Source: Rubrivivax sp.
Lineage (GTDB): Bacteria; Pseudomonadota; Gammaproteobacteria; Burkholderiales; Burkholderiaceae_C
Direction of reading: 5' to 3'
Length of the DNA stretch: 33,027 nucleotides
Assembly: GCA_026125665.1 (NCBI GenBank)
Contig: JAHCKS010000061.1
Coordinates: 1 to 33,027 of the forward strand
Shown: piece by piece, positions 1-7,870 of the stretch
Position numbering within the stretch: position 1 is the stretch's first letter
Layout: the number at the start of each line of letters is the position of its first letter
Program-made: the position numbers and the translations under genes
Notes under the pieces: model-generated
Database searches by the model: none
What the model saw: only the letters and a program-made list of their open reading frames with translations
What the model was told of the DNA's origin: nothing

Positions 1-346
1 GCGGCGGTGCAGCGCCCTCGCCGTCGCCATCGCCGCGCCCGCCCCCGCCGCAGCCCACCAGCAGCCAGGCTGCCAGCACGGCGGCGAACAGCGCCGCGAG
101 GCGACCCCGGTGCCCGGCCACGCCCTGCGGGCGCGCGGCGGCGAAAGCCTGCGCCCCGCGCCAGGCATTCACCGGCAGCAACACCAGGTGCAACGCCACC
201 ACCGGGGCCAGGCCGGCCGCCAGGCCATAGGCGATGAAGGCGACGTTCGTGAACACGGCCAGCACGCGCATCGCACGGGCGTGGGCCGTGGCGAACGTGG
301 CCACCATCAGCGCCGCGGCGCTCCAGCCCAGGGTGTCGGCATGCAT
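1..346 (-). CDS. Small hydrophobic membrane protein, C-terminus cut by window edge
   Basis: The minus-strand reading frame begins at ATG (346-344), behind a good ribosome site (GAGGAG, about 8 bases upstream), and stays open to the window edge, giving about 115 visible residues. The visible part is mostly hydrophobic. There is a first helical stretch at about residues 9-22, a second around 28-60 that ends in a short LHLVLLPVNAWR segment, then an arginine-rich loop, and a third helix around 83-97 that ends in LLVGCGGGG. This looks like an inner-membrane protein with at least three membrane segments. The HxxLLPxNxxR segment resembles the membrane part of small proteins seen in Burkholderiales, sometimes joined to a cyclic-nucleotide-binding domain. 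The end of the gene is not visible, so no function is assigned. Confidence 0.6.
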   Translation of the reverse strand, partial: MHADTLGWSAAALMVATFATAHARAMRVLAVFTNVAFIAYGLAAGLAPVVALHLVLLPVNAWRGAQAFAAARPQGVAGHRGRLAALFAAVLAAWLLVGCGGGGRGDGDGEGAAPP

Positions 347-746
347 CGGTCACTCCTCACGCGATGGATGGCACACGAGCCTGCAGCCGGCCCGCGCGAT
401 GCCCCGCAGGGCGCAGCCCTCGCGCCTTCTGCCTGCCGTGGGAAGAACGCGGCGATGCCGCCGACCCGGACAGCGCCTGCGGCGCCTCGCCCTTCGGAGG
501 GAGCCGCGCGGCATCGCGGCCGGCCTTGCGGCGCAGGGCCCGGCGCTGCCCGCAATGACCCGCCGATCACGTTCATCGCCTCAGCGCGCCGCACGCAGCC
601 GAAGATGCGTTGCCGGTGCCTCCGACCAGGAGGCTCCCATGTCGAAGACCCGTTCGTCCGCGGCGCGGCGCGCGCGGCTGACCCCCGTCGACTTCGTCGT
701 GCTGCGCATCGTGCCGTGGCCGCCTGGTCGCGCGGCCGCCGCCGCT
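347..746. other. Gene-poor stretch between the membrane protein and the kinase
   Basis: No convincing complete gene is seen in these 400 bases. One start-like signal is present on the plus strand: AGGAGG at 628-633 followed by ATG at 639. Its frame gives about 30 plausible residues (MSKTRSSAARRARLTPVDFV...) and then runs antisense into the end of the kinase gene without a stop. It may be the remnant of a gene whose rest has been lost, or chance. No clear rho-independent terminator for the kinase operon was found here. Confidence 0.4.
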
Positions 747-3563
747 TTAGCGCACCGTGCCTGCCTCCAGGAGCCGGGCCGCCCGCAGCATGGCCTGTCG
801 GCCTTCGGCTGCCTGGCCGAGCGCGATGTGCGCCTGGCCGAGCGTCGCCAGGCGCCCGGCCTCCTCGGGCCCGTCGGCGCCTCCTTCGCCGGGCGCGCGC
901 TGCAGGCGCTGCAGCTCGGCCATGGCTTCGCGGGCGTCGCCTCGGGCCAGCGCCAGCTGCGCCAGCTCGGCGCGTGCCGCATCACGCCGCGGCCGGTGCA
1001 GCGGCGTGTCGGGCAGGGCCGCCAGCGCCTCCTGCTGCAGTGCCATCGCCTCCTCGGTGCGCCCCTGCAGCGCGCGCACGAGACCGGCCGCGTGCAGGCC
1101 GCGGTAGCGCGGCACGGGGCGTGCCGCGCGGTACGCGGCCAGCCGCGGCGCGAGCTCGCTCCAGGCCGCATCGAGCCGGCCGAGCCGCGCCAGCGAGGTC
1201 GCATGGCTGGCCGCGATGTCCAGCGTCAGCGGATGCCCGGCGCCCCGCTCGCGCTGCATCCAGGCCAGCGCGCGAGCCAGCTGCTCGCGCGCTTCCTCGT
1301 GCCGTGCCAGCGCCAGCAGCGCCCGGCCATGTGTCCAGCGCGCCGCGGCCACGGTGTAGGAGTCCTCGGCCGCGTCGCGCTCGGCGATGCGGCGGGCGAG
1401 CGCGGCCATCGCTTCGGCCGCCGCGGGCCGCATCAGCTCGAGCTCGAAGCGCGCGATGTCGGCCGCGACGAAGGCGGCCATGTTCGCCTCGGCACCGAGC
1501 AGCTCGCGCACCTGCTGCAGCACGTGGCGCAGCTCGTCCACCGCCTCGGCGTAGCGCCCGACGTTGCCCAGCGCCCGCCCGACCATGAAGCGGGCGTCGA
1601 GCACGCGCGCGTGCGGCCGTTCGCCACCGTGGATGCGCAGCAGCCGCTCGCGCGCCTCGACGGCCAGCGTCAGCGTGGCCTCGGCGTCGCCGCCGAACTG
1701 GCCGGTGGAGGCCAGCAGCAACGCCGCGTCGCCGGCCACCGGGTCGTTCTCGCCGCGCAGCTGCACGGCCAGCTGCAGCGCCTCGCGCGCCACGGCCGTG
1801 GCCTGCACATACTGCCCGCTGTCCAGCGCCAGGTGCGCCGCGGCAGTCAGCGCGCGCTGCAGGTTCTCGCCCGGCCCGGTGCGCGCGCCGCGCAGCACCG
1901 GCAGCAGCACGTCGAGCTCGGCCTTCATCTCGGCCGTGCGGCCGCGAAAGCGGTGCACGGCCAGCATCGTGATGCGTGCCTTCTGCGTCAGCGGGTGGTC
2001 GGCACCGAGGCCGCCGCGCCCCTCGTCGATCGCCTGCGCCAGCACCTGCTCGGCGCGTTCGAAGCGGCTCAGCCCGACGTAGCTGGCGCCGAGCATCTCG
2101 AGCAGCTCGATGCGCGTGGCCGCGCCGCCGGGCAGCGGGCCGCGCAGCCGCTCCTCGGCGCGCTGCAGCAGGCCCTCGACCGTCGGCGCGCGGCTCGTCG
2201 TGTTGAACGGGTCGGCGTCGGCCAGCAGGCCGGCGACGAAGCCCTTCACGGCCTCGGCGCGCCGCTGCTCCCCGCGCGCCACGTGCGCCTGCCACAGGGC
2301 GACGACGAGCCCTGCGGCCAGCGCCAAGCCCACCGCGGCGCCGGCCGACACGGCGAGCCGGTTGCGCCGCACGAAGGTGCGCACGCGGTACCACGCGCGG
2401 TCGGGTTGTGCCAGCACCGGGCGGCGCTCGAGGTGCCGCTGCACGTCCTCGGCCAGCGCGGCCACCGTCGCGTAGCGCTCGGCCGGTTCGCGCTTCAGCG
2501 CCTTGAGCACGATCGTGTCGAGGTCGCCCCGGATGGCGGCGCGCCGCGCCGGCGGCGCCAGCGCGCTCGGCCGCGGCAGGTCGCCCTGCGACACCGCCTG
2601 TTCGAGCGCCGCGCGCGCCGGCTGGCGCGCCGGCTCGAGCCGGTACGGCCGTGCGTCGGCCAGCAGCTCGAACAGCACGACGCCGAGCGAGTAGACGTCG
2701 CTCGCCGTGCCGATGGGCCGGCCGAGGACCTGCTCGGGGCTCGCGTACTCGGGGGTGTAGGCGCGGCCGGCCTCGCGCGTGAGCTCGGTCTCCGCCACCA
2801 CGCCTTCGGCGGCCAGCTTGGCGATGCCGAAGTCCAGCAGCTTCACGTCGCCGGTGGGGGTGACGAGCATGTTCGCCGGCTTCAGGTCGCGGTGCACGAC
2901 GAGTTGCGCGTGCGCGTGCGCGACGGCGCGGGCCACCTGCAGGAACAGGCGCAGGCGCGAGCCGACGTCCAGCTGCCTCGCCCGGCAGTGCATGTCGATG
3001 CGCTCGCCGGCCACGTACTCCAGCGCCAGCCACGGCTGGCCCTGCGGCGTGACGCCGGCGTCGTACAGCCGCGCGATGTTCGGGTGCTCGAGGGTGGCCA
3101 GGATCTCGCGCTCGCGCGCCAGGCGCTCGGCCAGCCCGGCGCGTTTCCACGCGCCGTGCGGCAGCTTCAGCGCCACCTGCCGGCCCTGCAACATGTCGGT
3201 GCGTTCGGCGAGCCACACGCTGCCCATGCCGCCGCTGCCGAGCTCGCGCAGCAGCCGGTACGGGCCGACCGCATCGCCGGCCCGCTCGCCGGCGCCGGGC
3301 GCAGGAGCGAACTGCCCCGTCTCGACCTTCGGGAGCGTCTCGAGCAGGCGCGCCGCCGTGGCTGGCGCGCCGCCCGAGGCTTCGGCCGCGTCGGCGGCGT
3401 TGGCCAGCAGCGCACGCAGGCGCGGCACCAGGGCCACCGCCGGCGCGTCCGACAGCGAGTCGAGCCAGGCCGCCCGTGCGCCCGCCGGCTTGGATAGCGC
3501 CTCGTCGAGCAGCGTGCGCAGCATCGCCCACTCGTGCGGCGCGAGCCTGAAGGCCTCATTCAT
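747..3563 (-). CDS. Membrane-anchored Ser/Thr protein kinase with TPR-like C-terminal half
   Basis: The protein has about 938 residues. An N-terminal region of about 100 residues is followed by a Hanks-type kinase domain: glycine loop LGSGGMGSVW at 108-117, ATP lysine K133 (VALK), catalytic loop HRDLKPAN with D226, DFG with D244, and a YTPEYASPEQ activation segment. All catalytic residues are present, so it should be active. One membrane helix lies after the kinase domain (RNRLAVSAGAAVGLALAAG, about residue 400). The remainder is alanine/leucine-rich helical repeats of TPR type, probably outside the cytoplasm. The start is the ATG at 3563 (MNEAF), placed directly behind GGAGGA. The frame is open further upstream, but only through a 13-bp repeat array. 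It is the last gene of the unit protease, exosortase-like, sigma factor, kinase, 170 bp behind the sigma factor. Kinases of this layout next to ECF sigma factors are known to control them by phosphorylation (e.g. PknT/EcfP in Vibrio). The same role here is inference. Confidence 0.9.
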   Translation of the reverse strand: MNEAFRLAPHEWAMLRTLLDEALSKPAGARAAWLDSLSDAPAVALVPRLRALLANAADAAEASGGAPATAARLLETLPKVETGQFAPAPGAGERAGDAVGPYRLLRELGSGGMGSVWLAERTDMLQGRQVALKLPHGAWKRAGLAERLAREREILATLEHPNIARLYDAGVTPQGQPWLALEYVAGERIDMHCRARQLDVGSRLRLFLQVARAVAHAHAQLVVHRDLKPANMLVTPTGDVKLLDFGIAKLAAEGVVAETELTREAGRAYTPEYASPEQVLGRPIGTASDVYSLGVVLFELLADARPYRLEPARQPARAALEQAVSQGDLPRPSALAPPARRAAIRGDLDTIVLKALKREPAERYATVAALAEDVQRHLERRPVLAQPDRAWYRVRTFVRRNRLAVSAGAAVGLALAAGLVVALWQAHVARGEQRRAEAVKGFVAGLLADADPFNTTSRAPTVEGLLQRAEERLRGPLPGGAATRIELLEMLGASYVGLSRFERAEQVLAQAIDEGRGGLGADHPLTQKARITMLAVHRFRGRTAEMKAELDVLLPVLRGARTGPGENLQRALTAAAHLALDSGQYVQATAVAREALQLAVQLRGENDPVAGDAALLLASTGQFGGDAEATLTLAVEARERLLRIHGGERPHARVLDARFMVGRALGNVGRYAEAVDELRHVLQQVRELLGAEANMAAFVAADIARFELELMRPAAAEAMAALARRIAERDAAEDSYTVAAARWTHGRALLALARHEEAREQLARALAWMQRERGAGHPLTLDIAASHATSLARLGRLDAAWSELAPRLAAYRAARPVPRYRGLHAAGLVRALQGRTEEAMALQQEALAALPDTPLHRPRRDAARAELAQLALARGDAREAMAELQRLQRAPGEGGADGPEEAGRLATLGQAHIALGQAAEGRQAMLRAARLLEAGTVR

Positions 3564-3691
3564 GCCGTCCTCCGCTGCCGTCCTCCGCTGCCGTCCTCCG
3601 CTGCCGTCCTCCGCTGCCGTCCTCCGCTGCCGTCCTCCGCCGCAGTGCTCCGCCACAGTCCTCCGCCGCAATCCTCCGCCACAATCCTCCG
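3562..3691 (-). repeat. Ten-copy 13-bp tandem repeat of Shine-Dalgarno-like units before the kinase start
   Basis: Read on the minus strand, ten 13-bp units follow each other without gaps. Four are diverged (CGGAGGATTGTGG, CGGAGGATTGCGG, CGGAGGACTGTGG, CGGAGCACTGCGG), five are identical (CGGAGGACGGCAG, plus-strand 3575-3639), and the last is CGGAGGACGGCAT, whose final AT forms part of the kinase ATG. Nine of the ten units carry GGAGG. The diverged units lie on the sigma-factor side and the identical ones next to the kinase, as expected if the array grew from the kinase end. A unit of 13 bp shifts the frame by one per copy, but because the array is upstream of the start codon it does not alter the kinase protein. 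Confidence 0.95.
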
Positions 3692-3733
3692 CCGCGGGTG
3701 CCGGGCGCTGCCGACCACAGGCGCCGCTTGCGG

Positions 3734-4477
3734 CTACTTCAACGCCTCGGCGAGGAACAGCCGCGCCTGCTCCCAGTCGCGCCGCACGGTGCGGTCGGTG
3801 ACGCCGAGCGCCTCGCCGATCTCCGTCTCCGTCATGCCGCCGAAGTAGCGCATCTCCACCACCCGCGCCATGCGCTCGTCGACCTGCGCCATCTCGGCCA
3901 GCGCCTCGTGCACGCGCAGGATGTGCTCCTCCTCGGCGGGCACGGCGTCCACCAGGTCGCCCGTGAGCGTGAGCAGGGCCACGTCGCCGCCGGCGCGCTC
4001 GGTCTGCCGCTGCCGCACCATGTCCACGATGATCGAACGCATCGCCCTGCCGGCGTAAACGAGGAAACGCGGCCGATCCGGAAACGCCACGCCGGCCATC
4101 CGGCTGAGCTTGAGGTAGGTCTCGTGCACGAGCGCCGTGGTGTCGAGCACGGTGTTGCGGCCACCGCCGCGCAGCCGCGCGCGCGCCAGCCGGCGCAGTT
4201 CCTGGTACGCGGCGGCAAAGGCCTGCTCGACGCTGAGGTCGGCCGGTGCGGGCGTGCCGCCGACGTCGGGCGGGGCCGGCAGCCCGGCGGCGCTCGCCGC
4301 AGCGCCCTCGCGCGGCGCGCTCGGGGTCGAGGCCTTCGGTGGGCCGGACGGGCCCACCGGAGTGCCTTCGCGCTGCGCGCTGCGGAATTCACCCTTCGGG
4401 CGGCCGGGCGGGCTCATGGTCGGCGTGTCGTTCGTACCGTTGGCTGGGCCATGGACCGGATCGTGCGGACTGGGCAC
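3734..4477 (-). CDS. ECF-type sigma-70 family RNA polymerase sigma factor
   Basis: The protein has 247 residues from a GTG at 4477. The recognisable sigma domain begins at about residue 80: region 2 reads AAAYQELRRLARARL, then TALVHETYLKL, then RPRFLVYAGRAMRSIIVDMVR. Region 4 carries EIGEALGVTDRTVRRDWEQAR, a helix-turn-helix near the C-terminus. This fits the Sigma70_ECF family (TIGR02999-like), often encoded beside Ser/Thr kinases. The first ~80 residues are proline/glycine-rich and consist largely of two tandem copies of a DNA repeat (plus-strand 4301-4418), so they are probably not an ancestral part. The start is unsure: GTG 4477 or ATG 4417 (MSPPGRPKG), neither with a strong ribosome site. 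It lies 68 bp after the exosortase-like gene and ahead of the kinase on the same strand. No anti-sigma factor gene is nearby, so control by the kinase is a reasonable inference. Confidence 0.88.
   Translation of the reverse strand: MPSPHDPVHGPANGTNDTPTMSPPGRPKGEFRSAQREGTPVGPSGPPKASTPSAPREGAAASAAGLPAPPDVGGTPAPADLSVEQAFAAAYQELRRLARARLRGGGRNTVLDTTALVHETYLKLSRMAGVAFPDRPRFLVYAGRAMRSIIVDMVRQRQTERAGGDVALLTLTGDLVDAVPAEEEHILRVHEALAEMAQVDERMARVVEMRYFGGMTETEIGEALGVTDRTVRRDWEQARLFLAEALK
4301..4418 (-). repeat. Two tandem copies of a ~60-bp dispersed repeat inside the sigma factor gene
   Basis: Unit 1 (4301-4355) and unit 2 (4361-4415) are offset by 60 bp and match at about 39 of 55 positions by eye. On the coding strand they encode [17 protein letters not shown] and the related GPPKASTPSAPREGA. 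Unit 2 matches a block in fdhD (11051-11117) at roughly 85 percent over 68 bp, but there it is read in another frame. A short perfect stem GGTGGGCC/GGCCCACC also lies at the junction of the units. Confidence 0.8.
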
Positions 4478-4545
4478 ATTGTGGGCGCCGCGCAGGCAAG
4501 CATGCGCGGTGCCGATGCGAGGACGCGGCGCTGCCGGCCGCTTCG

Positions 4546-5790
4546 TCAGCGCGAGGCCGGCGCGGCGGGCCGCGCCTGCGGCCGCAGCATCCGGTTCGCC
4601 TGTGCGTACTCCACGTCGGGCCTGTGCTGCACCTTCGCGATCAGCGCCAGCGTCAGCGCGTCGAGGTCGTAGCGCAAGCGCAGGTGCGCCTCGGCCCCGT
4701 CGGGCTCCACGCCCGGCTGCAGGAGACCGGCCACGGACAGGCGGCCGGGCAGCGCTTCGCGCCGGGCGGCGGAAGTGCCCGGGCGTGTCTCGAGCCGCAG
4801 CACGAGCTCGGCGGCCGGCAGGCCGCTCGTCGAGCCCGCCGAAGGCGCAGGCACCGTCATCACCGCCCGCTGCACTGTCGCTTCACGGCCGGCGCGAGCG
4901 AGCAGCTGGCGGCCGAGCGCCTCGCGGTCGACGGCGAGCAGCGCCTCGCGCCCCGAGGTCACCTGGGCCAGCACCAGCGGCACGCCGAGCTCGCGCGAGA
5001 GCCGCTGCGCCAGCGGCGCCACGCCGGCCACGGTGCGCTTGCCCGCCAGCACGTCGGCGAGCTGCCGGCCGGGTTCGGTGGCATCGCGGAACTTGACGAT
5101 CAGGTCACCGGACACGATGGGCGCGGCCTGCGGCGACGGCATGGCCGTGCCGCCGGGCACCGGCGTCGCGGGGGCCTGCGCGACCGGCATGCCTCGGGCC
5201 GAGGCGAGCACGACCAGCGGCACGCACACGAGCGCGGCCGCCGCGGCGGCCTGCGGGAGAGGGACCCCTGTCGCGGCCCGTGGCCCGGGCGCCGCTCGCC
5301 CGTCCCGCGCATCGCTCCGCTGCCGCAGCACCCAGGCCACGAGCCCGGCGCCCGCTGCCACGAGGAAGAGCGGCCCGATCACCTCGTGCATCCAGGCGAA
5401 CGAGGCCGGGGCGACGGCCCCGCACCAGAGCACCGCGACGAGCCGCAGCTGGTTGGCCAGCGCAACCGCCGCCACACCGACGAGCGCACGCGCCAGCACC
5501 CGCGGCAGCGCCGCACGCGCCGGCGCGGCCGGGCCGTCGCGCACGCCGGGCGGTCGGCGGTCCCTCCCGCGGCGCGAGACGGCGAACGAGACCGCGGCCA
5601 GCGTCACCAGCCACAGCAGCACGGGCCACAACGCCGTGCAGTCGCGGTGCACCTGCGCCACGAAGCCCGAGGCGTGCCGCAGCTGGTCGCCGTGCAGCTC
5701 GAACGGCGTGCCGAGCGCCCCCAGCACCACCTGCGCCACGCGCGCCGTGGCCAGGCCGAGCGCGTCGATGGCCGCCAGCGGCTCGCTCAT
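4546..5790 (-). CDS. Exosortase/archaeosortase-like membrane protein with a subtilase-propeptide-like C-terminal domain
   Basis: The protein has 414 residues in two parts. Residues 1-200 hold several membrane helices with the exosortase signature order: a cysteine in HRDCTALWPVLLW (C51), an arginine in ANQLRLVAVLW (R116) and a histidine in FAWMHEVIGPLFLV (H135). A further helix lies at about 181-198. In known exosortases, Cys/Arg/His form the active site that cuts C-terminal sorting tails. Residues ~225-400 are soluble. They begin GDLIVKFRDA and end RPDVEYAQANRML, matching the start (GQVIVKLRAG) and end (RPDVEYAQPNFIV) of the propeptide of the protease encoded just upstream. The gene starts 7 bp after the protease stop codon, so the two are probably translationally coupled. 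Exosortase fused to a propeptide-like domain is not a layout known to me. Inference: it processes the neighbouring protease's tail, and its extra domain binds or inhibits that protease. It could instead be a non-sorting membrane protein, since sequence similarity outside the three motifs was judged by eye only. Confidence 0.75.
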   Translation of the reverse strand: MSEPLAAIDALGLATARVAQVVLGALGTPFELHGDQLRHASGFVAQVHRDCTALWPVLLWLVTLAAVSFAVSRRGRDRRPPGVRDGPAAPARAALPRVLARALVGVAAVALANQLRLVAVLWCGAVAPASFAWMHEVIGPLFLVAAGAGLVAWVLRQRSDARDGRAAPGPRAATGVPLPQAAAAAALVCVPLVVLASARGMPVAQAPATPVPGGTAMPSPQAAPIVSGDLIVKFRDATEPGRQLADVLAGKRTVAGVAPLAQRLSRELGVPLVLAQVTSGREALLAVDREALGRQLLARAGREATVQRAVMTVPAPSAGSTSGLPAAELVLRLETRPGTSAARREALPGRLSVAGLLQPGVEPDGAEAHLRLRYDLDALTLALIAKVQHRPDVEYAQANRMLRPQARPAAPASR

Positions 5791-5797
5791 GCCCCAT

Positions 5798-7729
5798 TCA
5801 GCCCCGGCGCGTGCGCCACCGCCAGGCGCCGAGCATCGCCATGAGCCCCATCGCCAGCGCGCCTGCCCATGACAGCGCCGACACCTTGGCCGCCACGGTG
5901 ATCGCCGCGCTCGCCTGCGCCCCCTCGACGCTGGCGCTGACGGTGGCGTTGCCCGGTGTCAGCCCGGCGACGACGACGCGCGCCTGGCCGGTGGCATCGG
6001 TGGTGGCCGAGGTCGGCGTCACCGTGGCCACGGCGGCGTTGCTGGTGGCGAAGGTCACGGCCTTGTTCGCCAACGGCGCACCGGCGGCCGACACCGTGGC
6101 CACCAGCGTGGCGCTGGCGCCGATGTTCAGCGTGGCCGTGTTGGGCGCGAGTGCAACCATCGCGCCGTCCGGCGGTGGGGGCGGCGGCGGCGGGGGCGGC
6201 GGCGGCGTGCCGCCGAGCGCCGCGCGCGCGTTCAGCAGCCCCGCGCCGCAGGGGCGCGGGCATTGCGTCGTGTCGCGCGGCAGCGCCTGCGCCTTCAGCT
6301 CCGCGAGCACCTGGGCCGGCGTCAGCGTCGGCCGCGCGGCGAGCATCAGCGCCACCACGCCGGCCACGTGCGGGCTCGCCATCGACGTGCCGTTGTAGCG
6401 CGCGTAGCCGCCCTGCACCATCGACAGCACGCCGTCGTTCTGGCCGTCGCCGGTGTCGTCGCGCTGCGTGTCGCCGCCCGGCGCGAGGATGTCGATGCGC
6501 GGCCCGAAGTTGGAGTAGCGCGTGACGAGGAAGCCACGGGCGTCGCTCGCCGCCACCGTGACGACACCGTTGCAGCCCGCCGGCACGAAGCCCGACGCAT
6601 CGGCCGCCGAGTTGCCCGCCGCGACGACGACGGTGGCGCCGGCGCCGATGGCGTCGTTGATCGCCGACTGCGTGGCCGGCGAGGCCGAGCACGGCGACCC
6701 GCCGCCCAGGCTCATGTTGATGACCTTGGCCGGCGTGGCGTTGTTCGGCACGCCGGGCACCGGCAGGCCGGCGGCCCAGCGGATCGCGTCGTTGATGTCG
6801 ACCATCGTGCCGCCGCACTTGCCGAGCACGCGCACGGCCTGCAGCTTCACCGTCCAGTTGACGCCGGCCACGCCGACGCCGTTGTTGGTGTTGCCCACGC
6901 CCACGGTGCCGGCGACGTGCGTGCCGTGCCAGCTGTTGGGCTGCCCCGGGATGCCCGGGCCGCACTCGCCGGTGCTGAAGCCGTCGCCGGGGTCGGTGGG
7001 GTCGTTGTCGCGGCCGCCGCCGTCGTTGGCGATGAAGGCGTCGCTGATCATGTCGAAGCCGGGCACGAGGTTCGGCGAGCCGGTGATGTCCGGGTGCGCC
7101 GGCAGGATGCCGGTGTCGATGACGGCGACGACGACGTTGGCCGAGCCCTTGTTCGTCTCCCACACCTGCGGCAGGTTGATGCCGCCGGGCACCTGGCCCG
7201 TGCCGGTGCCGTTGTCGGCGTAGTGCCACTGCTGCACGAAGCCGGGGTCGTTCGGCACGGCGCCGATCTGCACGATGAAGTTGGGCTGCGCGTACTCGAC
7301 GTCGGGGCGCGCGGCGATCGTGCGCACGAGCTCGAGCGTGCGGTCGCGCATCGCCTGCGGCTGCATGTTGCGCGCCACGCCGGGCTGGATGCGGTAGATG
7401 CGCTCGCCGCCCGAGGTGAGCTGCTCGTCACTCTCGATCTGCAGGCGCTGCATGTCGGGCGCGGCCATCGCCGTGGTGCGGCCGGCGCGCAGCTTGACGA
7501 TGACCTGGCCCGGCACGAACGGCGCCTCGCCGGCAGCGATGCGGCGTTCGAGCAGGCGGCCGACGTCCTCGGGGCTTACCGGCTGCACGGCGAGCGGTGC
7601 CGGCGGTGGGCTGGGCGCGGGGGGCGGGGCCTGCGGCGCCGGGGCCGGCGTGCGCTGGCACGCGGCCAGCGCCAGCAGCGCCGCCGCCACCACGGCGAAA
7701 CGGGAGCCTGACGGCGGCTTGGTGTTCAT
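5798..7729 (-). CDS. Subtilisin-like (S8) serine protease, lipoprotein with C-terminal membrane tail
   Basis: The protein has 643 residues. The start is ATG 7729, right behind AGGAGGAGG; the frame is open upstream but without signal-peptide character. Residues 1-24 are a lipoprotein signal with lipobox LAAC (C24), followed by Q25, which favours the outer membrane. A proline-rich linker comes next, then a propeptide (about 70-153), then the catalytic domain with D205 (VIDTGI), H268 (HGTHVAG), oxyanion N373 (AAGNS) and S449 (NGTSMASPHVAG). All are intact, so the enzyme should be active. After the domain come a run of 12 prolines, an Ig-like domain of about 85 residues, and a final segment ALSWAGALAMGLMAMLGAW ending in RWRTRRG. 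That last piece has the shape of an exosortase/sortase target tail (short motif, helix, basic end), close in feel to IPTLxxWG-type tails but not matching them exactly. First gene of the four-gene unit. Confidence 0.92.
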   Translation of the reverse strand: MNTKPPSGSRFAVVAAALLALAACQRTPAPAPQAPPPAPSPPPAPLAVQPVSPEDVGRLLERRIAAGEAPFVPGQVIVKLRAGRTTAMAAPDMQRLQIESDEQLTSGGERIYRIQPGVARNMQPQAMRDRTLELVRTIAARPDVEYAQPNFIVQIGAVPNDPGFVQQWHYADNGTGTGQVPGGINLPQVWETNKGSANVVVAVIDTGILPAHPDITGSPNLVPGFDMISDAFIANDGGGRDNDPTDPGDGFSTGECGPGIPGQPNSWHGTHVAGTVGVGNTNNGVGVAGVNWTVKLQAVRVLGKCGGTMVDINDAIRWAAGLPVPGVPNNATPAKVINMSLGGGSPCSASPATQSAINDAIGAGATVVVAAGNSAADASGFVPAGCNGVVTVAASDARGFLVTRYSNFGPRIDILAPGGDTQRDDTGDGQNDGVLSMVQGGYARYNGTSMASPHVAGVVALMLAARPTLTPAQVLAELKAQALPRDTTQCPRPCGAGLLNARAALGGTPPPPPPPPPPPPDGAMVALAPNTATLNIGASATLVATVSAAGAPLANKAVTFATSNAAVATVTPTSATTDATGQARVVVAGLTPGNATVSASVEGAQASAAITVAAKVSALSWAGALAMGLMAMLGAWRWRTRRG

Positions 7730-7870
7730 GGATCCTCCTCCTGGCTCGGTGCGCGACGCACAGGCCCGCTGCCGCGAGGCGCCCCACCGCCGAGAGGCGA
7801 TGGCGCACGCGGGTCCGGTCGCGCAGGACAGTCTCTGCCCGCACCCGGGCGGCCACAAGGTGCGAACCTA

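Noticed and set aside
234-3497. Open frame of over 1000 codons antisense to the kinase
   Set aside because: Composition effect of GC-rich DNA; its translation is low-complexity (R/Q/H/A-rich), while the opposite strand has a complete kinase with all motifs.
3562-3691. Possible CRISPR array
   Set aside because: Units are 13 bp and directly adjacent with no spacers; no cas genes nearby.
6173-6216. Run of GGC/GGG triplets as a possible phase-variable tract in the protease gene
   Set aside because: It encodes a 12-proline linker using mixed codons; the triplet nature means length changes would stay in frame, so no on/off switch is expected.
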